DNA of 64,000 bases from Clostridium ihumii AP5 (GCF_000612845.1 NZ_CCAT010000085.1:62001-126000), one strand, 5' to 3'. Counted from the first letter of the stretch, positions 22,801-31,452 are shown. Made by a program: numbers and translations. The notes: generated by a model not told the origin, from the sequence alone.

Positions 22801-23446
22801 TTTCATTTATGTAATGCACATCATTTGTACATACAAGTGGTATATCACATTCTTTCGAAAGTTCTATAAGCATCTCATTTACTTTTAATTGTTCTTGTAA
22901 GTTATGATATTGAAGCTCTAGGTAAAATCCCTCTTTAAAGATTTTTTTAAACCTTAATGCCGCTTCTTTTGCTTTTTCTTTATTATTTTTTAATAAGTGT
23001 GATTGTACTTCCCCACCTAAACATGCACTTAATGCAATTAATCCTTCGCTATGACTTTCTAAAAACTCATGATCAACTCTAGGTTTATAATAAAATCCTT
23101 CTATTGATGCTTTTGAAACTATTTCCATTAGATTTTCATAACCTTTTTCATTTTTCACAAGTAAAACTAAATGATTGGTCTTATTCTCTGTTCTATTATC
23201 TTTAATGAACATTGAATTTGATGATACATATATTTCACATCCAATAATAGGCTTAATCCCAACATCTTTTGCAGCTTTATAAAAATCCACACATCCATAC
23301 ATCACACCATGGTCAGTTATTGCTAAACTCTTCATACCTAATTCCTTAGCTCTTTTTACTAGCTTATCAATCTTTCCTGAACCATCTAAAAGACTATATC
23401 CTGTATGAACATGCAAATGAACAAAATCGCCTAAATTCTCTTCCAT
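19865..23446 (-). CDS. dnaE: DNA polymerase III alpha subunit (DnaE type)
   Basis: This 1193-residue replicative polymerase has an N-terminal PHP domain (HLHVHTGYSLLDG, AITDHGVMYG), the palm with catalytic carboxylates (GRGSAAGAIVAYTLGI, MPDIDSDF), the thumb and fingers region with ARDLEGLPRHSSTHAAGV, a helix-hairpin-helix region around residue 850 and a C-terminal OB fold (KVVVGGLISTV, LEDIYGSIEVVVFPKTF). It lacks the exonuclease insertion of PolC, so it is the DnaE form that Firmicutes use along with PolC. The length is typical. The ATG follows AAAGGAG. Confidence 0.97.
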   Translation of the reverse strand: MEENLGDFVHLHVHTGYSLLDGSGKIDKLVKRAKELGMKSLAITDHGVMYGCVDFYKAAKDVGIKPIIGCEIYVSSNSMFIKDNRTENKTNHLVLLVKNEKGYENLMEIVSKASIEGFYYKPRVDHEFLESHSEGLIALSACLGGEVQSHLLKNNKEKAKEAALRFKKIFKEGFYLELQYHNLQEQLKVNEMLIELSKECDIPLVCTNDVHYINEKDAKSHDVLLCIQTGKVVEDKDRMRYPSNQFYLKSPDEMKKVFGYIPEALENTVKIAEECNFDYEFHKSKLPKFPLPEGTDAYEYLKKECYVGLIERYDSFKELRGREYDFDAVLKIGAENSEAKNLIDRLEYELGIIKQMGYVDYFLIVWDFIKYANDNGVPTGPGRGSAAGAIVAYTLGITKIDPIKYGLIFERFLNPERVSMPDIDSDFCYEGRQKVIDYVVEKYGKNNVSQIITFGTMAPRAGIRDVGRAMNYPYAEVDRIAKMIPTVLNITIDKALEMNPELKEAYDNEERVKELIDIARDLEGLPRHSSTHAAGVVIASKPLVNYVPLQKNEDMIVTQFTMGTLEELGLLKMDFLGLRTLTVMRDCLRIIKKNKGIDIDLDKIDFDDHNVYKMIGEGKTVGVFQLESAGMTSFMKELKPDSLEDIIAGISLYRPGPMAEIPRYIESKKNPDNVKYETKELEDILDVTYGVMVYQEQVMEIVRKLGGYSLGRSDMVRRAMSKKKHKVMEEERKNFIYGIVDEDGNIEVPGCIRNGISEDAANRIFDQMMDFASYAFNKSHAASYAVVGYQTAYLMRYYPAEFIAAMLNSVKGISEKVAFYIRFANQLGIDVFPPDINESYSEFTVNENSIRFGLSAIKNVGDNVIKSIVQDREQKGKFVGLMDFCNKIDTSIVNKRAVESLIKAGAFDSLGIYRSKLSAVFERVLEGINNERKRNVKGQLSLFNDILEDDKPEEVEFPNIKEFNKRALLAMEKEMTGIYLTGHPLDDYENSLKMQTSHKISDLLKDEALEEEALDDEVEIQESNMKVNDGDKVVVGGLISTVSRKITKNNTMMAFLTLEDIYGSIEVVVFPKTFDKCRNMINEDEVVLIKGRVAVREDEQNKILCEEITPLINIGKDKIYILIENKDKLKDTTSLIKQEFIGARGNTPVYLCTASDRKSYLLDKSYWLENEYDTLILLKQLFGENNVKIIEGK

Positions 23447-23496
23447 TTATAACTCCTTTCTTTTGTTTTTATCATTTTCCAACTTAATCTCTTAAC

Positions 23497-24045
23497 CTAT
23501 TTTAAATTTCCTCTAACTATTAATCTTTCACTTCCGTCATCATTACATGTTACTAATGTTATAGTTGCACCTTCTGTTTCTTTTAACACATCCATATTAT
23601 TAGGTGCTACAGTTTCACTATCTGTTACTATGTATGTGTAGTTATTTTCATATGTTGTAACTTTAATCTCATCACCTTTAACTAGTTCATTAATTTTTAA
23701 AAAGAATTCTCCTGTTGTGTAATTTCTATGTCCTGCCACTGCAAAATTTCCTTTTTCACCTGGCATAGCTGTATCTTCAAAATGCCCTACTGCATATGCT
23801 AAAGTTCCATCTTCAGTTCCTTCTCTTACAACAACACTTAGATTAATTTTAGGTATTTCTAACATACAAATAATACTTTCATCTTGTACCTTTCCTTCAT
23901 CCACACCCTTCTCAAAAGCCTCTTTATATTCATTTTGAGCTTTCTGTGTTTTAGACTTATTGTTAATACCAATTCCAACCATTGCTATACCTGCACACAG
24001 CAGTAAAATTACAACTAAATTAAAAATTATTTTTCCAACCTTCAC
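23497..24045 (-). CDS. srtD: Class D-like sortase
   Basis: This 182-residue sortase has an N-terminal membrane anchor (about residues 6-26), the catalytic His in VAGHRNYTTGEFF, the catalytic Cys in ITLVTCNDDGSERLIV and the Arg eight residues later. The TLVTC and short barrel resemble class D enzymes, which in clostridia recognise LPQTG-type signals. Three proteins in this window (29731-35428) end in LPQTG or LPQAG signals and are likely substrates. It starts only 12 bases after a 54-residue basic protein gene and is probably co-transcribed with it. Confidence 0.9.
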   Translation of the reverse strand: MKVGKIIFNLVVILLLCAGIAMVGIGINNKSKTQKAQNEYKEAFEKGVDEGKVQDESIICMLEIPKINLSVVVREGTEDGTLAYAVGHFEDTAMPGEKGNFAVAGHRNYTTGEFFLKINELVKGDEIKVTTYENNYTYIVTDSETVAPNNMDVLKETEGATITLVTCNDDGSERLIVRGNLK

Positions 24046-24057
24046 TTTTCTCTCTCC

Positions 24058-24222
24058 CTATTTTAAACTTCTCTTTATTTTATTAACTTTAGTCGCTATT
24101 TTTATACCATACAAAGCTTCTTTTGAAACTAATTTAATACCTGTTTTGCGACTTTTTAAAGCACCTATTTTATATGTTGCCTTAACTATATTACCAATAG
24201 ACTTTTTCAATATTTTATTCAT
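24058..24222 (-). CDS. Small basic protein upstream of the sortase
   Basis: This 54-residue open frame starts at an ATG with an excellent ribosome binding site (GAGGAGGGGG) and ends 12 bases before the sortase gene. The protein begins MNKILKKSIGNIVKATYKIG and is rich in Lys, Ile and Gly, with a high positive charge and an amphipathic look but no clear membrane helix. I do not recognise a family. The position suggests it is the first gene of the sortase operon; a role in sortase function or cell-surface binding is only a guess. Confidence 0.7.
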   Translation of the reverse strand: MNKILKKSIGNIVKATYKIGALKSRKTGIKLVSKEALYGIKIATKVNKIKRSLK

Positions 24223-24306
24223 TTCCCCCTCCTCATCCCAATAAAGATTTTATAAGCCTATTTTACTATAATTAGTGCTAAATTGAAAATTAATATTAAT
24301 TTCACT

Positions 24307-24522
24307 TATAGGGTTCCAATTTCAAATTTAAAGTAATGTTTTTCTCAAATGATATTATTAAGCTTACAGTTTATTTCTTTTTTCATTTAAAACCAAATAA
24401 GAAGTAAGAGTGAAGAGTGAAAAGTTATGGTGAATATTACTCATTTCATTCCTAATATTTAAAATACAAATATATAAAAACTACGTTTTTATATTGTTTT
24501 CAACTAATTTTCTCTGCAAATC
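24307..24522 (-). repeat. Dispersed hairpin-rich repeat, copy C (inverted)
   Basis: On the minus strand this copy runs from TTTGCAGAGAAAATTAG through CAATATAAAAACGTAGTTTT and AAACTGTAAGCTTAATAATA to GGAACCCTATA. It matches copy A almost throughout, including the segment ATATCATTTGAGAAA. It fills the gap between the small basic protein gene and the end of mgtE. Confidence 0.8.
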
Positions 24523-24553
24523 TAATAGAAAATTAAACAATGTGTTTTTAATA

Positions 24554-24586
24554 TAAAAAAAAGAAAGTTTTATATCAAAACTTTCA
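24554..24586 (-). terminator. Terminator after mgtE
   Basis: GAAAGTTTT and AAAACTTTC (24563-24571 and 24577-24585) form a stem with a short loop, followed by eight T on the minus strand. The mgtE stop is at 24598. Confidence 0.88.
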
Positions 24587-24597
24587 TTTTCCATATT

Positions 24598-25944
24598 TTA
24601 TATTAAATATTGTATAAATACTGTTGATAATCCTAAAAAGAAAAAGAATCCTAAAACATCTGTACATGTTGTAACAAATACAGCTGATGCTAAAGCTGGA
24701 TCTACTTTTAATTTTTTAAGTATAACTGGAACTAAAAAACCTGCTGTTGTCGCTGCTGTCATATTTAATATCATAGCTGTGCCAAGTACTAATCCAAAAA
24801 TAGGCTTTCCTGCCCAAATCATTCCAATCAATGCAGCTACTAGACCAACTGAAATCCCATTAGTAAATCCCACACCTAACTCTTTAAAAAATATTTTCCT
24901 TGAATTTTCTCCAGTTAATTCTCCTAATGCAATACCTCTTACAATAAGTGTTAATGTTTGTGTTCCTGCATTACCACCCATTCCAGCAACAATAGGCATA
25001 AATGTAGCTAAAATAACAACTTCGCTAATTGTTCCTTGAAATAAATTTACTACACTTGATGCTATAATTGCTGTTACTAAATTTACAAATAACCATGGAA
25101 GTCTACTTTTAACTGATTCAATCATAGTGCCATTTACTTTTTCACCTTCATCCATACCTGCAAGACGGTGAATATCTTCTGTTGTTTCATCTCTTAATAT
25201 TTCCATAATATCATCAACGGTAACTATCCCAAGCATCTTATCATTATGGTCAACAACTGGCATAAGTAAGAATCCATACTTCTCGAACATATGTGCAACT
25301 TCTTCTTGATCCATATCATAAGTTAAGCTTATTACATTGGTATTTATTATTTCTGAAATTGGAGTATCAAAAGGGCTTACAACAATTTCTCTTAAAGAAA
25401 CAACACCTTTTAACATCTCATTATTATCTATAACATACATATAATATGCTGTTTCTGCATCCGGAGCTACTTCTTGAAGATATTTTAATGTTTCTTTTAC
25501 ACACATACTTTCATTAATTGATATGAACTCCGTTGCCATTATTCCACCAGCAGTATCTGGATCATATGTTAACAGTTGTCTTACATCTTCTGCATCTTCT
25601 TTGGGCATTATACCTAAGAGTTTATTACTTTGTTCTTCATCTAATGTACCTAACAAGTCTGCTAATTCATCTGATGACATATCTTCAACAATTTTTCTTT
25701 GTTTACTTTCTGGAAACTTATTTAATATTTCAAATTTCTTATCGTCATCTTCTTCTTCATCTATAATTTGTGCTATCATCCACTCTGGTATTTTGCCTAA
25801 TATATCCCAAATTAATTCTTCATTCTCATGTATAACATCTAAAATATCAGCTGGATGAATATCTTCAATATTTTCATTTATCTCTTCTAATGATGAGTAA
25901 AGTAAAAATTCTTTTAAATTCTCCTTATCTATTTCAATATTCAT
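24598..25944 (-). CDS. mgtE: Magnesium transporter MgtE
   Basis: This 448-residue protein is a Mg2+-gated magnesium channel. It has the cytoplasmic MgtE_N helical domain (about residues 20-125, ending in LLTYDPDTAGGIMATEFI), a pair of CBS domains (about 130-250) that sense Mg2+, the plug helix, and a C-terminal membrane domain with five helices including the pore segment around GGNAGTQTLTLIVRG. The ATG follows GGGAGG. A full M-box aptamer with its own terminator lies 160 bases upstream, so Mg2+ should repress expression before the gene is reached. Confidence 0.97.
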   Translation of the reverse strand: MNIEIDKENLKEFLLYSSLEEINENIEDIHPADILDVIHENEELIWDILGKIPEWMIAQIIDEEEDDDKKFEILNKFPESKQRKIVEDMSSDELADLLGTLDEEQSNKLLGIMPKEDAEDVRQLLTYDPDTAGGIMATEFISINESMCVKETLKYLQEVAPDAETAYYMYVIDNNEMLKGVVSLREIVVSPFDTPISEIINTNVISLTYDMDQEEVAHMFEKYGFLLMPVVDHNDKMLGIVTVDDIMEILRDETTEDIHRLAGMDEGEKVNGTMIESVKSRLPWLFVNLVTAIIASSVVNLFQGTISEVVILATFMPIVAGMGGNAGTQTLTLIVRGIALGELTGENSRKIFFKELGVGFTNGISVGLVAALIGMIWAGKPIFGLVLGTAMILNMTAATTAGFLVPVILKKLKVDPALASAVFVTTCTDVLGFFFFLGLSTVFIQYLI

Positions 25945-26106
25945 GTTTTTCCTCCCTTATTTGCTAAAGGAAATCGTGATATAAATGTCCGTACTATCTT
26001 CCTCTAGCTTAATATATCTTTCCCTAGAACACGTCTGACTATGAGGACCAGATTCCATTTATACCACCACACTTTCTTAAAATAAAATTAGAAACAAACT
26101 ATAAAA

Positions 26107-26292
26107 GACTTTTTAGCTCACACTAAAAAGTCCTATAACTCTCTATCTGTGGAGCTTTGGCACTATAAAGCGTAGACAAACTAGCCAGCTACATTAAAAA
26201 TTACCTTATCGATAACTTCTGCTAACCCGTTGGAATCTCTCGATTTTTCTGGGCAGTAGCATATTTCTTTATAGGAACCTCACCTAACAGTT
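26107..26292 (-). promoter_or_regulatory. M-box (ykoK) Mg2+ riboswitch with terminator
   Basis: Read on the minus strand from 26292, the leader shows the M-box landmarks CTGTTAGGTGAGGTTCC, TATGCTACTGCCCAGAAA, AACGGGTTAGCAGAAGT, TAATTTTTAATGTAGCTGG and AGTGCCAAAGCTCC in the right order. Directly after it, GACTTTTTAG and CTAAAAAGTC (26107-26132) form a hairpin followed by TTTT, the expected expression-platform terminator. High Mg2+ should favour termination and lower mgtE expression. About 160 bases of further leader separate it from the gene. Confidence 0.95.
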
Positions 26293-26354
26293 ATTTTTTT
26301 ATCCTCACTTCATATTATTGCTTTAGCTTAAATATGTCAATTATTTTTAATTAA

Positions 26355-28217
26355 TTAATTAATATATATATCCGAAAATTCTACATCCATCTTACTGAGT
26401 GAGAATTTTTTAGATTTATATAATTCATATGCTTCATCACTATATTCATTTAATAAGTTTGGTATCGTAATAGTAAATTTTGAACCTACTCCAAATTCTG
26501 TATCAACTTCTATTTTCCCATTATGGAGTTCCACTAATGCTTTTACTATATAAAGACCTATGCCACTTCCTTCATTGACTTTAGTAAGTCTGTTGTTAAT
26601 ATTTTTAAACCTATCAAAAATAAAATCAATTTTATCTTTAGGTATTCCTAACCCATCATCCTCAACAGATATTTTTATAAAGTCTTTACCCTCTTGTATT
26701 AGTACAGTTATATTACCACCCTTTTTCCCAAACTTTATTGAATTTGAAAGTAAATTTAGCATTATTCTTTCCATCTTTTCTAAGTCAAAACTTATAATTT
26801 TTTCTTCTATTTCAGTATCAAATATCACATTTATTTCATGATTTTTAGCAAATTCTGCAACTGATAAACAAATATCCTCAATAAAATTTACTATATCATA
26901 GTTTTCAGGAGTATATTCAAGATATCCTGCACTTAGTTTTGTTGAATCTGTTAAATTATTTATTAACTTTAATAATCTAAAAATATTCTTTTTACATATA
27001 AATATATACTCCATATATTTTTCTTTATCTTCTACCTGATCGTGTTGCAATTTTAACATTAATATCTGTATTGCACTAGACATTAAATTTATTGGAGTTC
27101 TAAATTCATGAGATAAATTAGCAAAAAATTCTGTTCTTAATTCTTCTAATTCTAACTGTTGTTTTTTTTCAAATGTAATATCTGTTAAAACTTCTACTCT
27201 CCTAACAATTTTTCCACTTTCATTTTTAATTGGATTTGCCTTAAACCAAATCCATTTTATTTTATTATCTGATTTTATTATTCTAAATTTACATTCAAAT
27301 TCATTTTTATAATCATAATTATCTAAAATCCACTTATCTTCATCGTATATACATTGTTTTAAAATTTCTATGCTATTATAACCTTTTACCTTATTATAAT
27401 TTAATCCAGTTAATCTTTCATAAGCTTCGTTTGCATATAATATCTCTTCTTTAGAGCTAAATATTATTGCATCTTGAATGTTGTCGAATATCTCCCTGAT
27501 TACCTCTTCTTTTCGCTTCATTCGCTTTTCAAACTCTTTTTGTTTAGATATATCTCTAATTATTCCAACAACTCCTCTTACATTATTATATTCATCTATA
27601 AATGGACTTTTAATACATTCTTCTAAATGTTTTATTCCTTTATTGTTATAAAGTTTCTGTTCAAACTTTATATTCATTCGATTTTCAATTACAATTTTAT
27701 CAGTTCTTTCAAATGCTTCTGCATCACTTTTTAATAAAGGTATTTCATTATCTTTTTTCCATAATATATCTGATTCTTTTAATGCTAGATGCTTTTCTAA
27801 TGCTTTATTGAAAAAAACATATCGTCCCTCCATATCTTTTAAAAAAATAGATGTTGGAATGCAATTAAAAAGATTTTTGCTAAAACACTCATTATTAACT
27901 AAATTATTTTCACTAAATAGATTAAATATATTTCCCCATATAACAATTCTTTTTTCTGATAATTTCGTAAATTCTAATTCTCCATATTTATACTTTCCAT
28001 TTTTTAATACTTTTTTTATAATTTCAATCAAATTTATATTGTTATCTTTAAATGTTTTTGGTAATATCTCTAGATCCTTTTCATTGCTAAAATTTCTATA
28101 ATTGCTTTCAATTACAATAATGTCTTTAATCTGTCCAGTGCTATTTTTTATAACCTCACAATAAAAATAATTAATAGGACTGACCTCTAGTATCTCTCTA
28201 AAATTCTCCCCACCCAA
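26355..28217 (-). CDS. PAS-domain sensor histidine kinase
   Basis: This 620-residue kinase appears soluble, as no membrane helix is visible. It has an N-terminal PAS-like region, a PAS domain with ENLFNCIPTSIFLKDMEGRYVFFNKA-like sequence around residues 117-235, a second PAS domain (about 243-350), then HisKA with the phospho-accepting His in NLSHEFRTPINLM (about residue 370) and a HATPase domain with IDFIFDRFKNIN and GSGIGLYIVKALVELHNG. The start is a TTG at 28217 with AGGAGGT upstream. No response regulator is adjacent, so it is an orphan kinase; the signal is unknown. Confidence 0.88.
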   Translation of the reverse strand: MGGENFREILEVSPINYFYCEVIKNSTGQIKDIIVIESNYRNFSNEKDLEILPKTFKDNNINLIEIIKKVLKNGKYKYGELEFTKLSEKRIVIWGNIFNLFSENNLVNNECFSKNLFNCIPTSIFLKDMEGRYVFFNKALEKHLALKESDILWKKDNEIPLLKSDAEAFERTDKIVIENRMNIKFEQKLYNNKGIKHLEECIKSPFIDEYNNVRGVVGIIRDISKQKEFEKRMKRKEEVIREIFDNIQDAIIFSSKEEILYANEAYERLTGLNYNKVKGYNSIEILKQCIYDEDKWILDNYDYKNEFECKFRIIKSDNKIKWIWFKANPIKNESGKIVRRVEVLTDITFEKKQQLELEELRTEFFANLSHEFRTPINLMSSAIQILMLKLQHDQVEDKEKYMEYIFICKKNIFRLLKLINNLTDSTKLSAGYLEYTPENYDIVNFIEDICLSVAEFAKNHEINVIFDTEIEEKIISFDLEKMERIMLNLLSNSIKFGKKGGNITVLIQEGKDFIKISVEDDGLGIPKDKIDFIFDRFKNINNRLTKVNEGSGIGLYIVKALVELHNGKIEVDTEFGVGSKFTITIPNLLNEYSDEAYELYKSKKFSLSKMDVEFSDIYIN

Positions 28218-28457
28218 AACACTTTACCTCCTGCTATCTTCATAAATTTAAATTATAAATTAGTACCAGAACACAAAATATTAAAATAGAATTTTATTAT
28301 ATAGTATTGAAATTATTTTACATATATTAAATTAATTATAATATTTTACAAGTGTATATACAACTTATTAACTTTAAAATTAAATATTTGTTTTAAATTT
28401 TGTATATTTTTTATAATATTTTGTATATTTTTAAATAATTATATATTATTTAGCTTA

Positions 28458-28492
28458 TAAAAAGAGCAAATTTATAATTAAACTTGCTCTTA
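28458..28492 (-). terminator. Terminator after the chromate-type transporter pair
   Basis: AAGAGCAA and TTGCTCTT surround a 14-base loop, with TTTTTAT on the minus-strand exit. It lies about 26 bases after the stop at 28518. Confidence 0.75.
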
Positions 28493-28517
28493 AATATATT
28501 AAATTATTTTATAAATT

Positions 28518-29081
28518 TTAGAATTTAAACACAACCCCAATTACAGCGGCTAATCCTATGTATACAATGGGATGTTTTTTATATTTATTAGTCAAATACA
28601 ATAATATTACTAGTAGTATTGTAGCTTTCATATTAATTAAATTTCTAATTTGTCCAAACTCTTTGAATTTATCTAAATTTAATATAGCAATTTTTAAGAC
28701 TTCAAATCCTGCTGCTGCTATAAGTCCAGTAACTGCTGGTCTTAGTCCATAAAATACTGATTTTACATATTCACTCTCTTTAAACTTTTCTAAAAAGTGT
28801 GCAATAGTTATTATTATTATTATTGATGGTGCAACAAGACCTATAGTTGCCAAAACACCTCCAAATATCCCACCTGAATGAAATCCAGCAAATGTTGCCA
28901 TATTTACTCCTATTGGACCTGGTGTAGATTCTGAAACTGCCACCATATTTACAATCATTTCTTTATCAAACCATGTATATTTATTCGCTAAATCATACAA
29001 GAATGGAAGTGTTGCTAATCCTCCACCGATTGAAAATAATCCTATCTTAAAAAACTCTATAAATAACTTTATGTATATCAT
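28518..29081 (-). CDS. chrA: Chromate-transporter family half protein (second)
   Basis: This 187-residue membrane protein is one short-form CHR half. It shows the family motif FKIGLFSIGGGLATLPFL near the N terminus and SESTPGPIGVNMATFAGF around residue 52, followed by further hydrophobic spans. It is adjacent to a second half (29087-29620), separated by five bases, so the two probably form a heterodimer equal to one long ChrA. Family members move chromate or other anions; the natural substrate here is unproven. Confidence 0.9.
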   Translation of the reverse strand: MIYIKLFIEFFKIGLFSIGGGLATLPFLYDLANKYTWFDKEMIVNMVAVSESTPGPIGVNMATFAGFHSGGIFGGVLATIGLVAPSIIIIITIAHFLEKFKESEYVKSVFYGLRPAVTGLIAAAGFEVLKIAILNLDKFKEFGQIRNLINMKATILLVILLYLTNKYKKHPIVYIGLAAVIGVVFKF

Positions 29082-29086
29082 TTTTC

Positions 29087-29620
29087 TTACCTCTTACTTC
29101 CTTTTAATAATAATCCAATTGCCCCTGAAGCAAGTATTATATATATAGGTGATAACTTTAAAAAAGCAACTACAATAAAAGATAATATAGCAATAAAAAT
29201 TCCTATATTATCTTTAACTGATGTTTTCCACAATTTAATTATTGCATTTATTACTAATACAACTACTGCAACTCTAATTCCTGAAAAAGCATATTGTACA
29301 CACTGAATTTCTGCAAAGTTCTGCAAAAATGCAGCTATTGTCATTATAATAATCAATGATGGAAATATAACTCCTAAAGTTGCAATAATTCCTCCTACTA
29401 TTCCTTTTTGTTTATATCCTATAAATGTTGCAGTATTAACTGCTATAACTCCTGGTGTACATTGTCCTACTGCGTAATAATCTACTACTTCTTCATCCGT
29501 TGCCCATTTTCTCTTCTCAACAACTTCTTTTTGTATCATTGGTAGCATTGCATATCCACCACCAAAAGTAAGACCTCCAATTCTAAAAAACGTCCAAAAT
29601 AAGTCTAATAACTCCTTCAT
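29087..29620 (-). CDS. chrA: Chromate-transporter family half protein (first)
   Basis: This 177-residue half carries the motif FFRIGGLTFGGGYAMLPM and the PGVIAVNTATFIGY segment of CHR proteins, with about five membrane spans. The start at 29620 was chosen because GGGGGACAG lies just upstream, removing 12 codons of open frame. It is the first gene of the two-gene operon. Anion transport with its partner is inferred from the family; no regulator gene is adjacent. Confidence 0.9.
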   Translation of the reverse strand: MKELLDLFWTFFRIGGLTFGGGYAMLPMIQKEVVEKRKWATDEEVVDYYAVGQCTPGVIAVNTATFIGYKQKGIVGGIIATLGVIFPSLIIIMTIAAFLQNFAEIQCVQYAFSGIRVAVVVLVINAIIKLWKTSVKDNIGIFIAILSFIVVAFLKLSPIYIILASGAIGLLLKGSKR

Positions 29621-29660
29621 TTCTGTCCCCCTAAAAACTAATATATTGTATTTCACAAAT

Positions 29661-29714
29661 AAAAAAGGTCATAAAAAGCATAGCTAAATATAGCTCTCCT
29701 TTTTAATGACCTTA
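29661..29714 (-). terminator. Terminator after the degenerate nucleotidase gene
   Basis: AAGGTCAT and ATGACCTT close a large imperfect hairpin with an inner AGCTATATTTAGCT palindrome, followed by six T on the minus strand. It begins 17 bases after the stop at 29731. Confidence 0.75.
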
Positions 29715-29730
29715 TAATTATAATATCATT

Positions 29731-31338
29731 TTAATCCATATTTTTCAACTTTTTAATTTTTGTAAACTCCTTCATAGTAACTGCTATAACAGCAAAAATT
29801 ATGCCCTGTTTTATTAATGTATTAGCCCCTATAATACATCCTGTTTGCGGTAACATCTTATCACTACTATTTTGTTTTTTAACCTTTTTCTCTAATTTTT
29901 TTACTTCATCTTCATAATTTTTTATTTTTACATTAGTTGCTTCATTTTGTTTTTCGTCTTCACACATTTCATTCTCAATATCAATTTCCAATTTTATTAG
30001 AGCATTAGTAAAACTATATTCTATATTTTTTTCTTTTCCTATTTTTTCTGAAAGCAAATCTATAAAACATTCATTATTTAAATAAAACTCATCTATTTTT
30101 TTATAACTTTTGTTATCTAACTTTTTTAATAATTTTTCATCCACAACACAATTATATATATTTTCTTCGTCTATACTACTATTGTTTAAATCCTTAATAT
30201 TATTTATATTTATTTTATTATCTTTGTCTTTAATGTATTCTACTTTTATTCCGTAAAATTGAATACAGCCTTTTTCCTTTATACCACTTTCTATAATTTT
30301 CTTTAGCTCATTTCCCTTTATATTTATTTTCTTATATTCAGTATCCTCTTTAAATAAACTAACTATGTTCTCTTTTGAAATTGATCCCTCTTGTAACTTT
30401 CCCTTTATATTTTCTCCATTTATCATAGCTATATCTGTATGTGCAAATTCTTTCAAGTTATAACTTAAAAATTCTCCTAATGGAGATAATCCAACAATAT
30501 TATCATGTATGAGTTCTGTTTCTAGTGTTCCTATATACCCTTTTTCAACACTTTTTTGAACATCTTCTTTTTTGTTTTCATCAACTATTTCTACCTCATA
30601 ATTATTAATATCTTTAACTATTTTATTTTCAACTATTAAGTTATTTGAATTTGTTTTAACTACTAAACTTACATCCTTCAACTTAGAAATTTCATTCAAT
30701 TGTGTTTTTATCATATCTGATTGTATACTATTTTCTTCTACATCAGTAATTATCACAAATTCATCAATACTCTCTTTTTCTTTTAATTCTTCAATGATAT
30801 TTAATATTTTTTCTTTTGGCTCTGTAAAGTTAATTTCTTCCTCATTTAATATATATTTATCTAATATTTTAGCTCCTAAAAATGCTATTTTTTTATTTCC
30901 AACTTCTTTTATTTCATATTCGCAAATCTGATATTTATTATCTTTTAATTGCATATTAGAACATAATACTTTAATATCATCCTTCTCTTTAATAATATCT
31001 ATATTGTCTATAAATTGATTACTACTATAGTACTTAATATCTGATAACTCCAAAATTTCACTTATACAATCATCATTTTCATAATTATTTCTATCATAAT
31101 TTAAATCCATATTCATCAATAAAATTGTACTATTATTGTCTTGTACACTCATTTTAATTTTATTAATCAAATTTTCCTTTTCTTCTTTTGTAATTGATAT
31201 AATATTGTTCATATTCATACTTAAAATATTAATATCACAATCATTTTCAATTCCATATGCTAAATTTTTTGTGCTTAATACAAATGTCAAAAATAAAGTA
31301 AAGATAACTACTTTTATCTTGTTATTCTTCTTAATCAA
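29731..31338 (-). CDS. Cell-wall-anchored 5'-nucleotidase-like pseudoenzyme
   Basis: This 535-residue surface protein has a signal peptide and a C-terminal sorting signal (LPQTG, hydrophobic stretch, KIKKLKN). Its framework follows the 5'-nucleotidases encoded next to it, but the metal sites are gone: FNDFHG is replaced by MNMNN, GNHE by SNQF, THM by TDV and SHSH by TNSN. In the C-terminal domain GLSPLGEF and QFYGIKV are kept, while the substrate motif NGGGIR became NGENIK. It therefore probably binds without hydrolysing. The TTG start at 31338 has GGAGGA six bases upstream and puts the signal peptide in the right place. Confidence 0.8.
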   Translation of the reverse strand: MIKKNNKIKVVIFTLFLTFVLSTKNLAYGIENDCDINILSMNMNNIISITKEEKENLINKIKMSVQDNNSTILLMNMDLNYDRNNYENDDCISEILELSDIKYYSSNQFIDNIDIIKEKDDIKVLCSNMQLKDNKYQICEYEIKEVGNKKIAFLGAKILDKYILNEEEINFTEPKEKILNIIEELKEKESIDEFVIITDVEENSIQSDMIKTQLNEISKLKDVSLVVKTNSNNLIVENKIVKDINNYEVEIVDENKKEDVQKSVEKGYIGTLETELIHDNIVGLSPLGEFLSYNLKEFAHTDIAMINGENIKGKLQEGSISKENIVSLFKEDTEYKKINIKGNELKKIIESGIKEKGCIQFYGIKVEYIKDKDNKININNIKDLNNSSIDEENIYNCVVDEKLLKKLDNKSYKKIDEFYLNNECFIDLLSEKIGKEKNIEYSFTNALIKLEIDIENEMCEDEKQNEATNVKIKNYEDEVKKLEKKVKKQNSSDKMLPQTGCIIGANTLIKQGIIFAVIAVTMKEFTKIKKLKNMD

Positions 31339-31404
31339 GTTTATTCCTCCATTCATAAAAAACATTTATATTTAATTACTACCCTAAACTTCCAAAAATA
31401 AACA

Positions 31405-31444
31405 TAAAAAAGCAGTTAATATAATATTTAACTGCTTTTTTATA
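31405..31444 (-). terminator. Terminator after the middle nucleotidase gene
   Basis: AAAAAAGCAGTTAA and TTAACTGCTTTTTT pair around a short loop, directly downstream of the stop at 31453 on the minus strand. Confidence 0.88.
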
Positions 31445-31452
31445 TTTATCTG

